Assembly: GCF_000485595.1 (NCBI RefSeq)
Contig: NW_014577166.1
Location: forward strand, 381,727-418,394
DNA: 36,668 bases
Source of the DNA: Priapulus caudatus
Taxonomy: Eukaryota > Priapulida > Priapulimorpha > Priapulimorphida > Priapulidae
Reading direction: 5' to 3'
The position numbers and the translations under genes were made by a program. Positions 12,223 to 24,700 of this stretch are shown piece by piece. Within the stretch, counting starts at the first letter, position 1; each line of letters opens with the position of its first letter. The notes under the pieces were generated by a model, which was given only the letters and a program-made list of their open reading frames with translations, did no database searches and was not told the DNA's origin.

Positions 12223-15200
12223 GGTCGCACGCTCGACGCCATATCATCTTCATAACGTGCGCACCCCTCGTTTCCGTTGCAGCAACTACTCAGCGAGAAA
12301 ACGGAGGAAGATGAGGAGCCGAAGCCCTACGAGATGCTGCTGAGTCAGCTCATTAACGAGCCGCTGAGCGCTGGAAACCCAGTCAACTCCAAGGTACGTG
12401 GCGCTTGCGATTGCATCATGCACGTGCGCACATTCCACTGTTTCTGTGTCTCGCGCACGCACGCTTATGAGAGTGCGCATTCCACTGTCAAGGTGTCTCG
12501 CGCACGCAAGCTTGCGAGCGCGCATTCCAGTGTCGAAGTGGCTCTTATACGGTCGACAGTCGAAGCTCTCTCATGTTTCTTGCTCGTGCGCGATTTCGGT
12601 ACCGAAGTACCGTAAATACTTTGATTACCGTAAGTAGTAGGTAAGCTAGTTTCTGTCCTTCCCCGCCGCTTTTCTTCGTCTCCGTGGCTGTACATGGTGT
12701 GTGTGCGTGCGTGTGTGCGTGGTGTGTGTGCGTGCGTGCGTGCGTGCGTGTGTGCGTGGTTTGCCACCTGTAGGTTATTGTACCAATTACAAGGGATGTA
12801 GCCGTCTTCGATTTCAACGTAGCTATGCATGGAAGTATGAGTGGAAAGTGGTACTATGTGCCTGGGGTCCGTCGTCAGAAACATCACTAAGTTAAGGCTA
12901 ATGAATCGGAGCGGAGTGTGCAAAACCTTCCATACGACATCTTTCCCCCGTGTTCACCTCGTTCCAGGCGTTCCCCCCCCCCCATCACCAAAGCTCTTGC
13001 GTTCCGACGTTCGATTGTTTTTCCTCGGGCGACAAACTCGCATTTTTCCTAGTTTCCTGTCTTCCGGTTTCCCTTGTTTCATGTTTTTCTGTCTTCATAT
13101 TTTGACGGTCGTCGTTTCTTCGAGCAGGCGCAGGCCGACAGCGACTCGGCGCCCCAGCCGGGCAGGCGGCAGTCCGCATCGACGTCGTCGTCATCGCTGC
13201 CGGACGGCGAGTCGTCGTTCCTCAACTCTCTGCTCGTCGGCGACCCGCAGCCACACCCCGACAACAACAACCCGGGCCACCACGGCGAGCAGCACGGCGT
13301 CAAGCGCAAGTCCGACTGCCTGACGGGCGGAGGAGGCAGCGAGGCGCAGCCGACGGCCGGGAAGGTGCCGCCGAGCAAGGTGCTGCAGAAGAATCAGATC
13401 CTGACGAAGCTGCTCTCGCAGCCGTACAAGCAGCTGCCGAGCGTCGCGACGACGATCGCCGCGCCGCGTCCGACCGACCTCCCGCACAGCAAGCTGCCCA
13501 AGGATCTCCGCCAGAAGCTGCAGCAGACGACGCCGGCCGGCGGGCAGCAGCAGGCGGCGGCGGGCGGCGGAGCAGGAGGAGGAGCGCAGCCCCCGGCGTC
13601 GCCCGGCTCGACGCAGCAGCCGACGACGACGACGCATCCGGGCGCGGTAACGTCGTCGACACTCCGCGCCGACGCGGCGGCGGCCGGCGGCGCCCCCTCG
13701 CGGCAGCCCGGCGTGCCGCATCCGTCGCCGACCGGGTACGGCGGCGTGGCGCAGCAGCAGCAGCAGCAGCAGCCGTGTTCGGCGCTCATGGAGAAGCTGC
13801 TCGAAAACAACGGAGGGTCCGCGGCGGGGCGGCGCGACGGCGGGGCGGCGGCGACGGTCGCGACACCCGACCAGAGCAACAAGCCGATGGAGATGGACTG
13901 GGTCGTGTCGGAGGTGCCGGACTCGTCGGGTGACGTGCTGCTGCAGCAGATCGTCGCCGAGGTACTGCAGCTGCAGCAGGAGATGAACGTCGACCAGGCG
14001 CCGCAAAGCACGTCTAGCTCCCGGCAGGACCTGCTGCAGGTACGCGTGTAGGTGTGGGTAGGTGGGTGTGTGTGTGTGTGTGTGTGTGTGCGTGCGTGCG
14101 TGCGTGGGTGCCTGCTTGCGTGCATGCGTGTGTGTGCGTGCGTGCGTGCGTGCGTGCGTGTAGGTTAGTGCACGTGTGTGCATGTAACCTGATGACTGTT
14201 AACTCCAAATTGCCTGGGTACTGTATCTACTCGTGTATACTAAGTCGTATTCGTGTATAAGTCGCATCCCATATGTTGCCTTAAAAGGTTGCTACAAACA
14301 TCGGTACGTTAACAAGATTTCTTAGCCTCGTGTGTAAGTCGCACCCCGGATTTTTGTTATCGAAGTCGCGTAAAAGAAAAGTGCGACTTATACACGAGTA
14401 AATACAGTACAATATCAGGAAAAGTAATTCATTCATGCCGACTTACGTACTACGCGTAGCGCACGGAAACGGCTGGATACGGATAGATGTAACGACGGCT
14501 TTTTGACGATGATTTTTTTGTTTTGTTTTGTAGGAGCTGAAGAAGCTGCTGAAGACGGAGGAGCATAACCCCGGCAACGAGATGGGGCACGTGAAGAGCG
14601 AGGCTGACACGTCGGGACTGCCCGGCCTCGACTCGGAGCCCTACTCGGTACGTTGCCCCCCCTCCTCTCTCGGACGGCGTCGAAAAATGTCCGAAAAACG
14701 CCGAAAAACGTACGTCGCACACATGAAAACAACGTCGAGTGTGTTCGGCTGCGTAGCGTGCGCGAGCGGTGATTTACCTGAGATGATTAATATAACGGAT
14801 GTGCGCGGAGGCGTCATGCTGAGCCGACATACGCATGTCAGCTGGCAGTTCCCTGGCAGAGACGAGCTGTGAAATCACCAACGTTATAGGCTCTGTTTAT
14901 ATTCGATTGGGAGTAGGTTTTGGGAGGTGGTGTGTGCAGGGGGGGGTGGGGGAGAGTGTTACAACTCTCAAGAGTTGTGTGAGAGTAGGGTGTGTCAGGG
15001 GCGATCTACTCGGCCCACCTTCCGCTGTGTTTGGCAGGCGTCTAGCAGCATCCACCAGCAACCCCCGAGAGCAGACGATGCGACGCCAGTTTCTATCGAC
15101 ATATTGCGCACCTGCTGCCGATTGGCAATTTTGCGGATTCCTAACTTGACATTTCCTACTTAATGAAATCTGGGTTGGAGCACTATATTATTTACGCAGG

Positions 15201-18200
15201 TGCGAACGACTGGTTAATCATTTGCCGTTAATAATAATGTGTATTAATTTCCTCCGGTTTTGGCGCAGTTTCATTTCGATGGCTTCTCACCTGGAAAATT
15301 TTCAGTTAAGCTCTCTCCGTAAAACCAATATGCTGGCCTCGATATCGAGCTGGGCTGCTCGGCTTCTATTCTTTCTAGTCTTCTAGTCTTTCCATTCGTA
15401 AGTATGCTAAGATGCAGCGTAACGTCGCCCCTGTTATCTGCGTTGACGTGCTTTGTCCGAAAGTTGTTTTCGTGTCTACTTCTGATCCTGGCAAGTGTTG
15501 GGTCGCTTGTACCTAGGTGTCTGCTGCCCCTTTCGCGTTCCAGGTATGTTTTTCCTCTCGCATTTACAATGCCTGCAAATCCAAGTACACATGGTTTACA
15601 TTTACTTACAATGTCTGCATGTGTAGGTAGATTTTGCCTCTTTCGCATTTATTTACAATGCCTGCGTAGGTATGTTTTGCCTTTTTCGCATTTATTTACA
15701 ATGCCTGCAAGCGTAGGTATATTTTCCCTCTCACATTTATTTACAATGCCTGCAAGCGTAGGTATATTTTGCCTCTTTCACATTTATTTACAATGCCCGC
15801 CAGTGTATGTATGTTTTGCCTTTTTCACATTTATTTACAATGCCTGCAAGCGTAGGTATATTTTCCCTCTTTCACATTTATTTACAATGCCTGCAAGCGT
15901 AGGTATGTTTTGCCTCTTTCACATTTATTTACAATGCCTGCAAGCGTAAGTATATTTTGCGTCTTTCGTATTTATTTACAATGTGTATGTATGTTTGGCC
16001 TCTTTCACGTTTACATACACTACCTGTAAGTGTAGGTGTGTTCTGCATCTTTTGAATTTACTTACCACACCTGCAAGCGTAGGTATGTTTTTCCCTCTTT
16101 CACATTTATTAACAACACCTGCAAGTGTAGGCATCTTCTGCCACCACCAACGCCCCCCCCCCCCCAGGGACATGTCTGCAGTTGTGTGACTTTTCTGCTC
16201 TTTCTCTCCCCACAGAACGTTGGCACGTCACAGCATCAGACGCCACCACAGTACGCCATGCCGCCAGCTTACTCCTCGGCCAATCACTTTGGGCCGCCGC
16301 AGCAGGGACAACAGCAGCGGTTCCCGACAGCACAGGGCATGCCAAGCTTCCCGCAGGGCCCTCAGACGTCGCAGCCCTACCAGCCGGGTAAGCGCACCCT
16401 TCCAACGAATTCCATAGTTTGCCTCGACTCGACTGACCCCGGTCAGGATTGTGCAGATTCGAGAAGCCGTAAAGATAAAAGTGGAATCTTTACTGATGTT
16501 GTCCCAGGTATTAAACTATAGTGTGCGTGCGGAGAATCTTAAGAAAAGTATTGAACTGTTAAAAACACATATAAGATATAAGATATATTACACAATTATT
16601 TACTTTATTGATATATATNNNNNNNNNNNNNNNNNNNNNNNNNNNNNNNNNNNNNNNNNNNNNNNNNNCTTTCTCTCCTCATATCTCTCATATATATATA
16701 TATATATCAGGCTTGTTAATTCTCATTAAACTACTTTAGCTGCAGTGTCGTACAGGTGTCTAATGGACACGTAATCTCATCGACTTGTATGTCTTCAAAA
16801 GTCATTTCTCACATGTGACTGTATGTGTAATTCGTTGTGCGAGTCCGGTTTGTTGGTCCATCCATCTGGCGTGCCATGTTTAGAAAGGGGGTGGGTTTAG
16901 GGTAGCGGTGTAGTTTCTCTTGGGTGTGTGTTATAAGGTGTGTCTTGTTGAAATAGGCTGTTGAAGGATTGAACGGGTGTTCACCTTTCATTCACATATG
17001 TGTCATTTCGCTACCCTACATGCGTGTGTGATTGTGTGTGATTGTGTGTGCGTGCGTGCGTGCGTGCGTGCGTCTGTGCGTGTGTTTCCATCATGCCGTT
17101 CATTGTGTAAGTGTGTGTGAGAGTACGTCAAATTTGCACCGTTTTTGTTCTAGATGTTTGTTCTGTTTGTGACCGTTTTCACGTTTGTGTTGTGACGTAT
17201 CCTACTGGATAACTGCTATAGATTAGTGCATCACTGTGGTAGCAAGTCGCTGTGGCTTATTTCCTTCACACAATAGCCAGTTATCATCTGTTATAGCTTT
17301 GCGTTCACATCTTGGTAATTCCCCGTTGTGTTCTCGTGCGTCGTTTTGTGTAGCGTTCTCGTTTCTTCTCCCGGCTTCTTTCTTAACCGTTACTAACCGC
17401 GCTTCGCACGAAACGTGAGGCGCGTGAAGTGTTGCTTCTGCGCCCCCGTGGAGTGTAAGTAGTAGCAGTAGTAGTCTGCTTTAGCTCGACAGAGATCACC
17501 TTGATGCGAGATGTCCAGGGCGACGCTCGCCGTGGCACGATAGAGAGTTCAGTGACCCAGAATGCTGCGCTATTCACCAAAATTAAAGTGCCTCCTCTGT
17601 TGAGACGCTAACTGCACACGCGGGATTGCTCGCGTTGCGTCAGATCTTTGCGAAGATTTCGCGCTAGGGGTAACACTGACCTTAGCAGAGTGTGTATATA
17701 TATATATATATATATATGTGCACCTTGCTGTGCTGCCCTCGGTGGTGGGCACACGAGGCCCACACAAGGCTCCCGTTCACAAGGTGGTTTCTGCACAAGC
17801 TAATCCTTACATCTGCGGGATGGCGTCCTTTGTTACGGATCCCTCTTACTTTTTAACCAGTATCTTCCTTCCGGCGTATCGGGGCAGCCTTCTTTACAAG
17901 TGCCGACCCTTGTCAATCATTTTAGTCTAGCGGGATACTCAATGGCGAGGTAATGTGCTCGAGTACAAGCTGAGCAATTATCCAAATGTAATACGAGGAT
18001 TTTTCAGCTGACTACGTGCGTTACTATGGTAACGTCGCACAGCATCCCGCATTGAGATCCCAGCGTTTCGATGGCCGACTGACGGTTTTTTTTTGCCGCT
18101 GAGTTTTGGGCTGCTCTTTTTTGCTACACTGATTATTTCTGGGTAGGTGCCACCTCAGCAACAGCATGCTCAAAACTACCACTGGAACGTGCAGCGAAAT

Positions 18201-21200
18201 TCCCAGATGAACCCTTCTTCCCTCTCAGCGCAGGTACCTGCTCTTCTCTCTCTCTCTCTCATCGTTTGCACCTGCTGAGCGCGGGCACGTGGAGGAGGCG
18301 TGGATTGCACGGGGACCGAATCGAAACCAAAGCGAAATTCGAATGCGAAAGTTGGGGGAGACGTGGGCGGGCGGTCGCTGGGCGTTCACGAACACTGAGA
18401 ACGTTTGGAACCTCGGAACATTGATAATTACGCGCCCGACATTGTCGTTCGGTCGTCGTTGTGGCGGGAGACAAACGGGAGAGGGAGATCTTTTTGCTTT
18501 ATATGCGCTCGTGCGCGCACGCCTTCTCTGCGATCTGCCCGTGCTCTTACGATTAACTTTTTTTATTTAGTGCATCAAAGAGGTACGTGCTTTCGGTGGT
18601 GGCGGTGGTGGCGGTGGCGGTGGTGAGGTGTTCTGTTGCACGAATGCACGATTGGCTTGTCTAGCTTCTCTTTCTTTCTTTCTCCTGCTAGCGAGAAAAC
18701 GCGCACTCTGTTTAGTATATGCCGTTAAGTTTCCTTGTTGTGCATCTGATTTTTTACGAACCGTGTGTCCGTGAAATGTGAGAGTAAGCGTGCGTGTGTG
18801 CGTGCGTGCGTGCGTGCGTGCGTACGTGCGTGCGTGCGATCAGATCTATATCGTGTGGTTGCATGGGTAAAGGGATATCATTGCTTGCACTCTGGTGTGT
18901 GGATGTGCCATTGCCTGCTGTGTGTGTGTGCGCGACTGCGCGTGCCGTATCAGACAGGATTGCCAGGTGGTTGGGCCAGGTGTGTGTAGTATTCATAATC
19001 GGCTACGTGTCGTACCAACAGTGAAATGAAAAGCGTGTACAACGGGCGAGTGCTTGCATATAATCAAGAGCGTATAAAGAAGGTAAATAAATATTACCTT
19101 CTTAATACGCTCTTGATATCATGTGTGGGTAACAACAGCACAACAGTAATGTACATTCTGATCAGTCGTGTGTGTGTGTGTGTGCGCTTGTTCTAACGTG
19201 CATGCTAAATGTCATTTTCACCAAGAATCCCAAGTGATGATGTTTACTGTAATAGCAGTGATTAATTTTTAAAATCGACTTGCTCCCTGTACACGGGTAT
19301 CGTAGGATTGATTGGGGTTATCCTACATGTAATACGCACGCACTGTGTGACATGTTCCGTTATTATGGGTGATTCAGAATTCCACTTCCACTCACATCGC
19401 GTGATAATAGCCGCCGGTTTTCTACCACGGTGGCAACGACAGAATATTGCATCATGTAATTATCACCTGTGTGATTTTCTCTGCCTAGCCCCATCTAATG
19501 GACAGTGGCTTGTCAATGGACAGTGGCTTGTCGTAAGGAACATCATAAATACTTGTGTGATTATCCTAAATCTAATATCTCGTAACTTTCGAAACTATAC
19601 GCCGCGAAACACGAAGTTTCGGCGCAATAATCGTTGCTATAATTATGCTAGACTCGTGAGACACCGGAAGCATTGCGGATGTTTCTGACAGTGGCCCCCC
19701 CCCTCCGGTTTTGAGTAATTAAGCGCATGGCTTCAGTACTGCGCAATAAATATGATTGTGACGACGTGCGCGTGAGACACACGAATGCGCAGATGAAGTG
19801 CGAGATGGATAGGCTGTGCGTAATATTGCTCGCGATTCGCACGGATGTGAAGCACCTGTCATATGTACGGTAAGGTAGATAGCTGCTGCTGCATCATGCT
19901 GTGCATAGTCAGTTGTCCGTGCGTCGTAGTTATGAACACGTACCACCCGTCGGACCGCACAGGTGCAAATTCGCTATTAGCATACCTGCCAACCTGCCTT
20001 GAAGAGAAATTTCTCGATTTCCAGTAGTCCAGAGGGTGCCGCTGGCCCCTGAAAAAAAAAGGTAATATCCGTGCTGAATGCACTTGTGCAATGCAGTGTG
20101 AGAAAGGCAATAAAACTCTGTAGGTGGTAGCACAACTTCTAAAGTCGACCGTGGGAATCGGTGAGGTAGGCAGGTTGATTCACGAGCACCTACTGTGGCA
20201 GTGTGTGCATGGCAGTAGTACGCAGTCTACTGCTACTACTACTACTCCCCGTGAGTGCAGAGCGTGGAAAGACGATGCCGGACGATTCATAGACAACGTG
20301 AAACCTAAATGAATGTGTCAAAATCTAGGGGGGGTGGGGGCTCTCCGTAAATTGTCTTACTTTCGGCATCGAACGAGGTGTTCTAATTTCTTTGAGCCGG
20401 TGTGCTCTTAGTGTTAGTCAGTGTGAGAGAGAGCGTGCGTGTATTGTGGAGATGTGAAAGCGTTACTCTAGTGTGCAAATTGGGTGCCTCCGTATCGAGG
20501 ATGGAGATATATGGATCCATAAATGAATGCATAATGACAGATTTTAGCTATATATTTTATTTTACTTGAGAAAGTAAAATCTCCTGGCAATGCAATAAAG
20601 GACCCCCCAACTTAACGTTTATTACCAAACGCAAAGTTAATTGATATTGATGGTCTGTTGATGATCTACTATATCCAGGTGCCCACTGTCAAAAAAAAAC
20701 ACAAATAGTTATTACCGTCGAAAAAATCCGAAATGTTGGCAAACTCTAACTCATGCAAAGCATTTCACTTTAAAAGTTTTGATATTTAAAAGTCATGGCT
20801 TCATAATTATTTATGATGTTTCTGGCGTCCAGTTGCTCAAGCTATTAGCTCCCATTGACCAGTTTTTACTAGCCTAAACTATTTTACGGCAATGATACAT
20901 CGGCTATGCGTACGTGTCCCAATGCGTACACAGGCCTCTACGTGTGTACGTGTGTACGTGTGTACGTGTGTACGTGTGTACGTGTGCACGTGTGCACGTC
21001 CCGATGCGTGTACGTGTCCCAACGCGTACACGTGTCCCGACGTGTGTACGTGTGCACGTCCTGAGGTGTGTACGTGTCCCAACGTGTGTACGTGTGCACG
21101 TCCCGATGCGTGTACGTGTCCCAACGCGTACACGTGTCCCAACGTGTGTACGTGTGCACGTCCCGATGCGTGTACGTGTCCCAACGCGTACACGTGTCCC

Positions 21201-21708
21201 AACGTGTGTACGTGTGCACGTCCCGATGCATGTACGTGTCCCAACGTGTGTACGTGTGCACGTCCCGAGGTGTGTACGTGTCCCAACGTGTGTACGTGTG
21301 CACGTCCCGACGTGTGTACGTGTCCCAACGTGTGTACGTGTGCACGTCCCGACGTGTGTACGTGTGCACGTCCCGACGTGTGTACGTGTCCCAACGCGTA
21401 CACGTGCCCCGACGTGTGTACGTGTGCACGTCCCGATGCATGTACGTGTCCCAACGCGTACACGTGTGCCAGCGCGTGTACGTGTCCCAGCGTGTGTACG
21501 TGTCCCTGCGCGTACACGTGTGCCAGCGTGTGTACGTGTCCCGACGTGCACCACGTGCGTGGCACCGTCGGTTTTCCCCGCTAGGCGGCAGCACTAACTG
21601 CGTGTTTTCTGCAGTACGGCAGCGGCAGGCCGATGGCGATACAGCGGACGTTTTCGACGCCCGGCGGGATACAGCCGATACGCGCCGGCGGTCAGAACTC
21701 ATTCCCCG

Positions 21709-21752
<44 letters not shown>

Positions 21753-24700
21753 GAGGGAATGGTACTTAATAATGATGTCGATCGCTGGTACGAGGGAATG
21801 GTACTTAATAATGATGTCGATCGCTGGTACGAGGGAATGGTACTTAATAATGATGTCGATCGCTGGTACGAGGGAATGGTACTTAATAATGATGTCGATC
21901 GCTGGTACGAGGGAATGGTACTTAATAATGATGTCGATCGCTGGTACGAGGGAATGGTACTTAATAATGATGTAGATCGCTGGTACGAGGGAAATGGTAC
22001 TTACTAATGATGTAGATCGCTGGTACGAGGGAATGGTACTTAATAATGATGTCTATCACTGGTACGAGAGAATGTCACACACTATGTGAGAGGAGATCAA
22101 CGGCATACTCGAACATTACTCATTACGCTAAACAGACGGCCTGCGCGACGAGACGACCCGCCGCCGCGCGCTACCAGCCGCGTCGCTCACCTGGATCCGA
22201 TATGGTTCGCTGCACTCTGGGAACGCCGGGCCCGACGAGTCCCGGATGGTACATGTTGACAGGAGACTGCACGCTCGTCGGCGGGTAGAGGGAATGGTAC
22301 TTAATAATGATGTCGATCGCTGGTACGTACCAGCATTCTACCCCATTAATTAGTGACATTCCATTTCGTTTGGTAATAAGCACTATTACCTCATACCAGC
22401 GATCTACCACATTAATAAGTGACATACTGTCTTAGTAATAAGCACTTGCTAACCCGCCGCCGTCTCGCCCTTCCGCGTTGCAGGCAGGACCGCTTCCCCA
22501 CGCGCCGCGCCGAATGCCATGCAGTTCGTGCCACCAGGTGGCGACGCGCTCCTGTCGCCAAACGGCGTGCCACCGGGCGGCCAGCCGCCATCTTCCATGA
22601 CCCCGCCGATGCACGTAGGTCAGCAGCTGACGCCGCCGATACACAGTGCACCGTCGTACAGCATGCAGATGGACGGACGGCACTTCAACTTCGAGACGGC
22701 GCAGAACTACCAGATGTACAATCAACATCCGGGCATGGACGCGAGAGGGTGCGTGCGTGGTCGCCGTTGTCGTTCATTAATGCTTAATTTAATTTAATTA
22801 AATCGTTAAGTTTCGGTCTTGAATCTTTTTTAATTTAGTTTTGGTTTATTTTAATTATGTTTGTCTAATTATGAAAATATGGCGTTGTAATTAAATTAAT
22901 GTGGTCAATCAAAGCGTGGTTTATATATATATATATATACAGACATAATCTGTAATGTTATGTGTGTGCACATGCACACGGATGCACACACACAACATTA
23001 TAGGCTACGTCTGTATATAATTGCATAATAACCGTATATGCGTCTGTACGTGTGCGTGTGCGTGTGCACGTGCATGTATGTGTGCGTGCGTGTGTATACA
23101 CGCACAAGCTGACGTATGCGTCGCTTCCGCAGGAACGGCCGCATGCAGCCGACGTCGCAGGCTGGGCCGCTGGCGTCGACGTCCGAGTACGTGAGGCAGG
23201 AGCTGAGAGCCCTCTGCAACAACCGCACGCAGCAGCAGGCCCAGTACAGCCAGCAGACGCAGGGCGCGCCGCCGACTCCCGGCGGGCCGCACACGCCCAC
23301 GCAGCAGCACGAAGGAGGGCCGCCCACCCCGCGGCAGCAGCAGCAGCAGCAGCATCCGGGCGCGCACCCGCACGCGCAGCAGCAGCAGCAGCAGGGGCAG
23401 GCGCATGTGCATGGTTCTGGCCCGCCCACGCCCCGCACTCCGCTCACGCCCACCCAGCCACAGTTCCAGCAGCAGCAGCAGCATCAGAATGACCTTGCCG
23501 ACCTTGACAGCCTTCTGCAGGACCTTGCGGATCCGTTCGGTAATTGACAGATTCGTTGCCTGCGTTCGTCGCTGGCCTCCAGGGTTCGTACGTGTCCCGG
23601 TGGATGACGCGGAAGGTCCTGAAATTTTAAAATGTCCTTTACCGGTTCTAGGAAAGACCTGGAAAGTGAGCTGTGGTCGTGGAAGCTCGTCGACTATGAT
23701 CCTGGAAAAATCCTGGAAGTGTGCTATTATTGTTTGGTCATAAAAGCACTAGCATTGAACACATAATCTGTCTCTCTTTTTCGTGAAGCAATAAAATTTA
23801 CTTCACACAAGAGTTTGTTCAGTAATCGCCGATTGGACAATAATACGGGGGACCAAAAGAGTGTATACGGCTAAAATCTCGCAAGTCGTGGGAAATGGAC
23901 CTTTAATATCCCGGGAAACTCCCGGGAAAATGTTCTCCCCATTCCCGTAATCGTACGAACCCTGTTTAACCGGTCCGCGCGTTAACGTCTTCACCACGAG
24001 GCTTAACTATGGAAATTTATGAGCAGCTTGAATCACACACACACGCGCGCAGCTTCAGCTATTAGTGCTTACATAGTATCACCCGTCGTCGAAACGACGT
24101 TCACTTTGCGAGCGCAGACGAATTTTGTAGATTCCAGCGAGCGGCTTACAGTAGTAGAGGTTACATTTATTTCAATTCGGGGGTCGTTATCTTTCTTTGC
24201 ATTGCACAGGAGACGCGGCCGCACCGACCTCTGCTTCGTCCTCCGTGTCCTCGGCAGAGGGCAGTGCAGTGCAGCATGTGAGATGCGAGGCCAAGCAAAG
24301 ATACGCTCAGTTCAAGCAACTTTCAAGTAAATCCAAAACTAAAGGTTTAATTTGCTTGCACGCTTTTTTTGTTCAGCCTACTCGACCTTTAGGATTCTTT
24401 TGCTTAATTAATCATTAACACCTGTAAAGAAAATAGTTCCTTCTTCTTTGCCTTTCTTTTTCAGTGCAGTAAATCGGGAGTTTGAAAATATACGAAGTTT
24501 GAGCAGAGATTAAAGATTGAATCTAATTATTTTTGCAGGTTTTTCTGTAATTAATGAAGCAAAGCAATATAACTGGCATCAATACTTGTGCCCTGTAATA
24601 GTGATCTTGACGTTCTTAGCAGTTTCATTACCTAACTGATCATTACTATCAGGCGTCAATCTCCGTATTTTATTAAACTCCCGAACATTTGGCTTACAAT

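Noticed and set aside
11929-12343. Poly-Ser, poly-Ala and poly-Leu/Cys ORFs
   Set aside because: They are readings of the CAG/AGC triplet repeat; the frame of the next exon is closed by a stop before its acceptor.
13191-14183. Long minus-strand ORF opposite the large exon
   Set aside because: Shadow of a GC-rich coding exon; Arg/Leu-rich with no domain, and it runs into a microsatellite.
16388-16521. Read-through of the exon at 16216 past its donor
   Set aside because: The frame stays open to 16521, but the peptide loses Gln/Pro composition and the GTAAGC donor at 16388 is strong.
20892-21584. Overlapping ORFs of more than 200 codons on both strands (Cys/Val/Thr-rich or His/Arg-rich)
   Set aside because: Produced by a repeat whose block lengths are multiples of 6; no codon bias, splice signals or independent start.
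21753-22007. In-frame 13-residue repeats (EGMVLNNDVDRWY) extending the poly-Gln exon
   Set aside because: The same repeat occurs in inverted and diverged form in the neighbouring intron, it has no compatible donor, and the flipped arrangement explains phase and splicing better.
23540-23548. Gene ending at TGA 23546-23548
   Set aside because: GTAATT at 23540 is a usable donor, phase 1 matches the exon at 24210, and the conserved C-terminal block lies further downstream.
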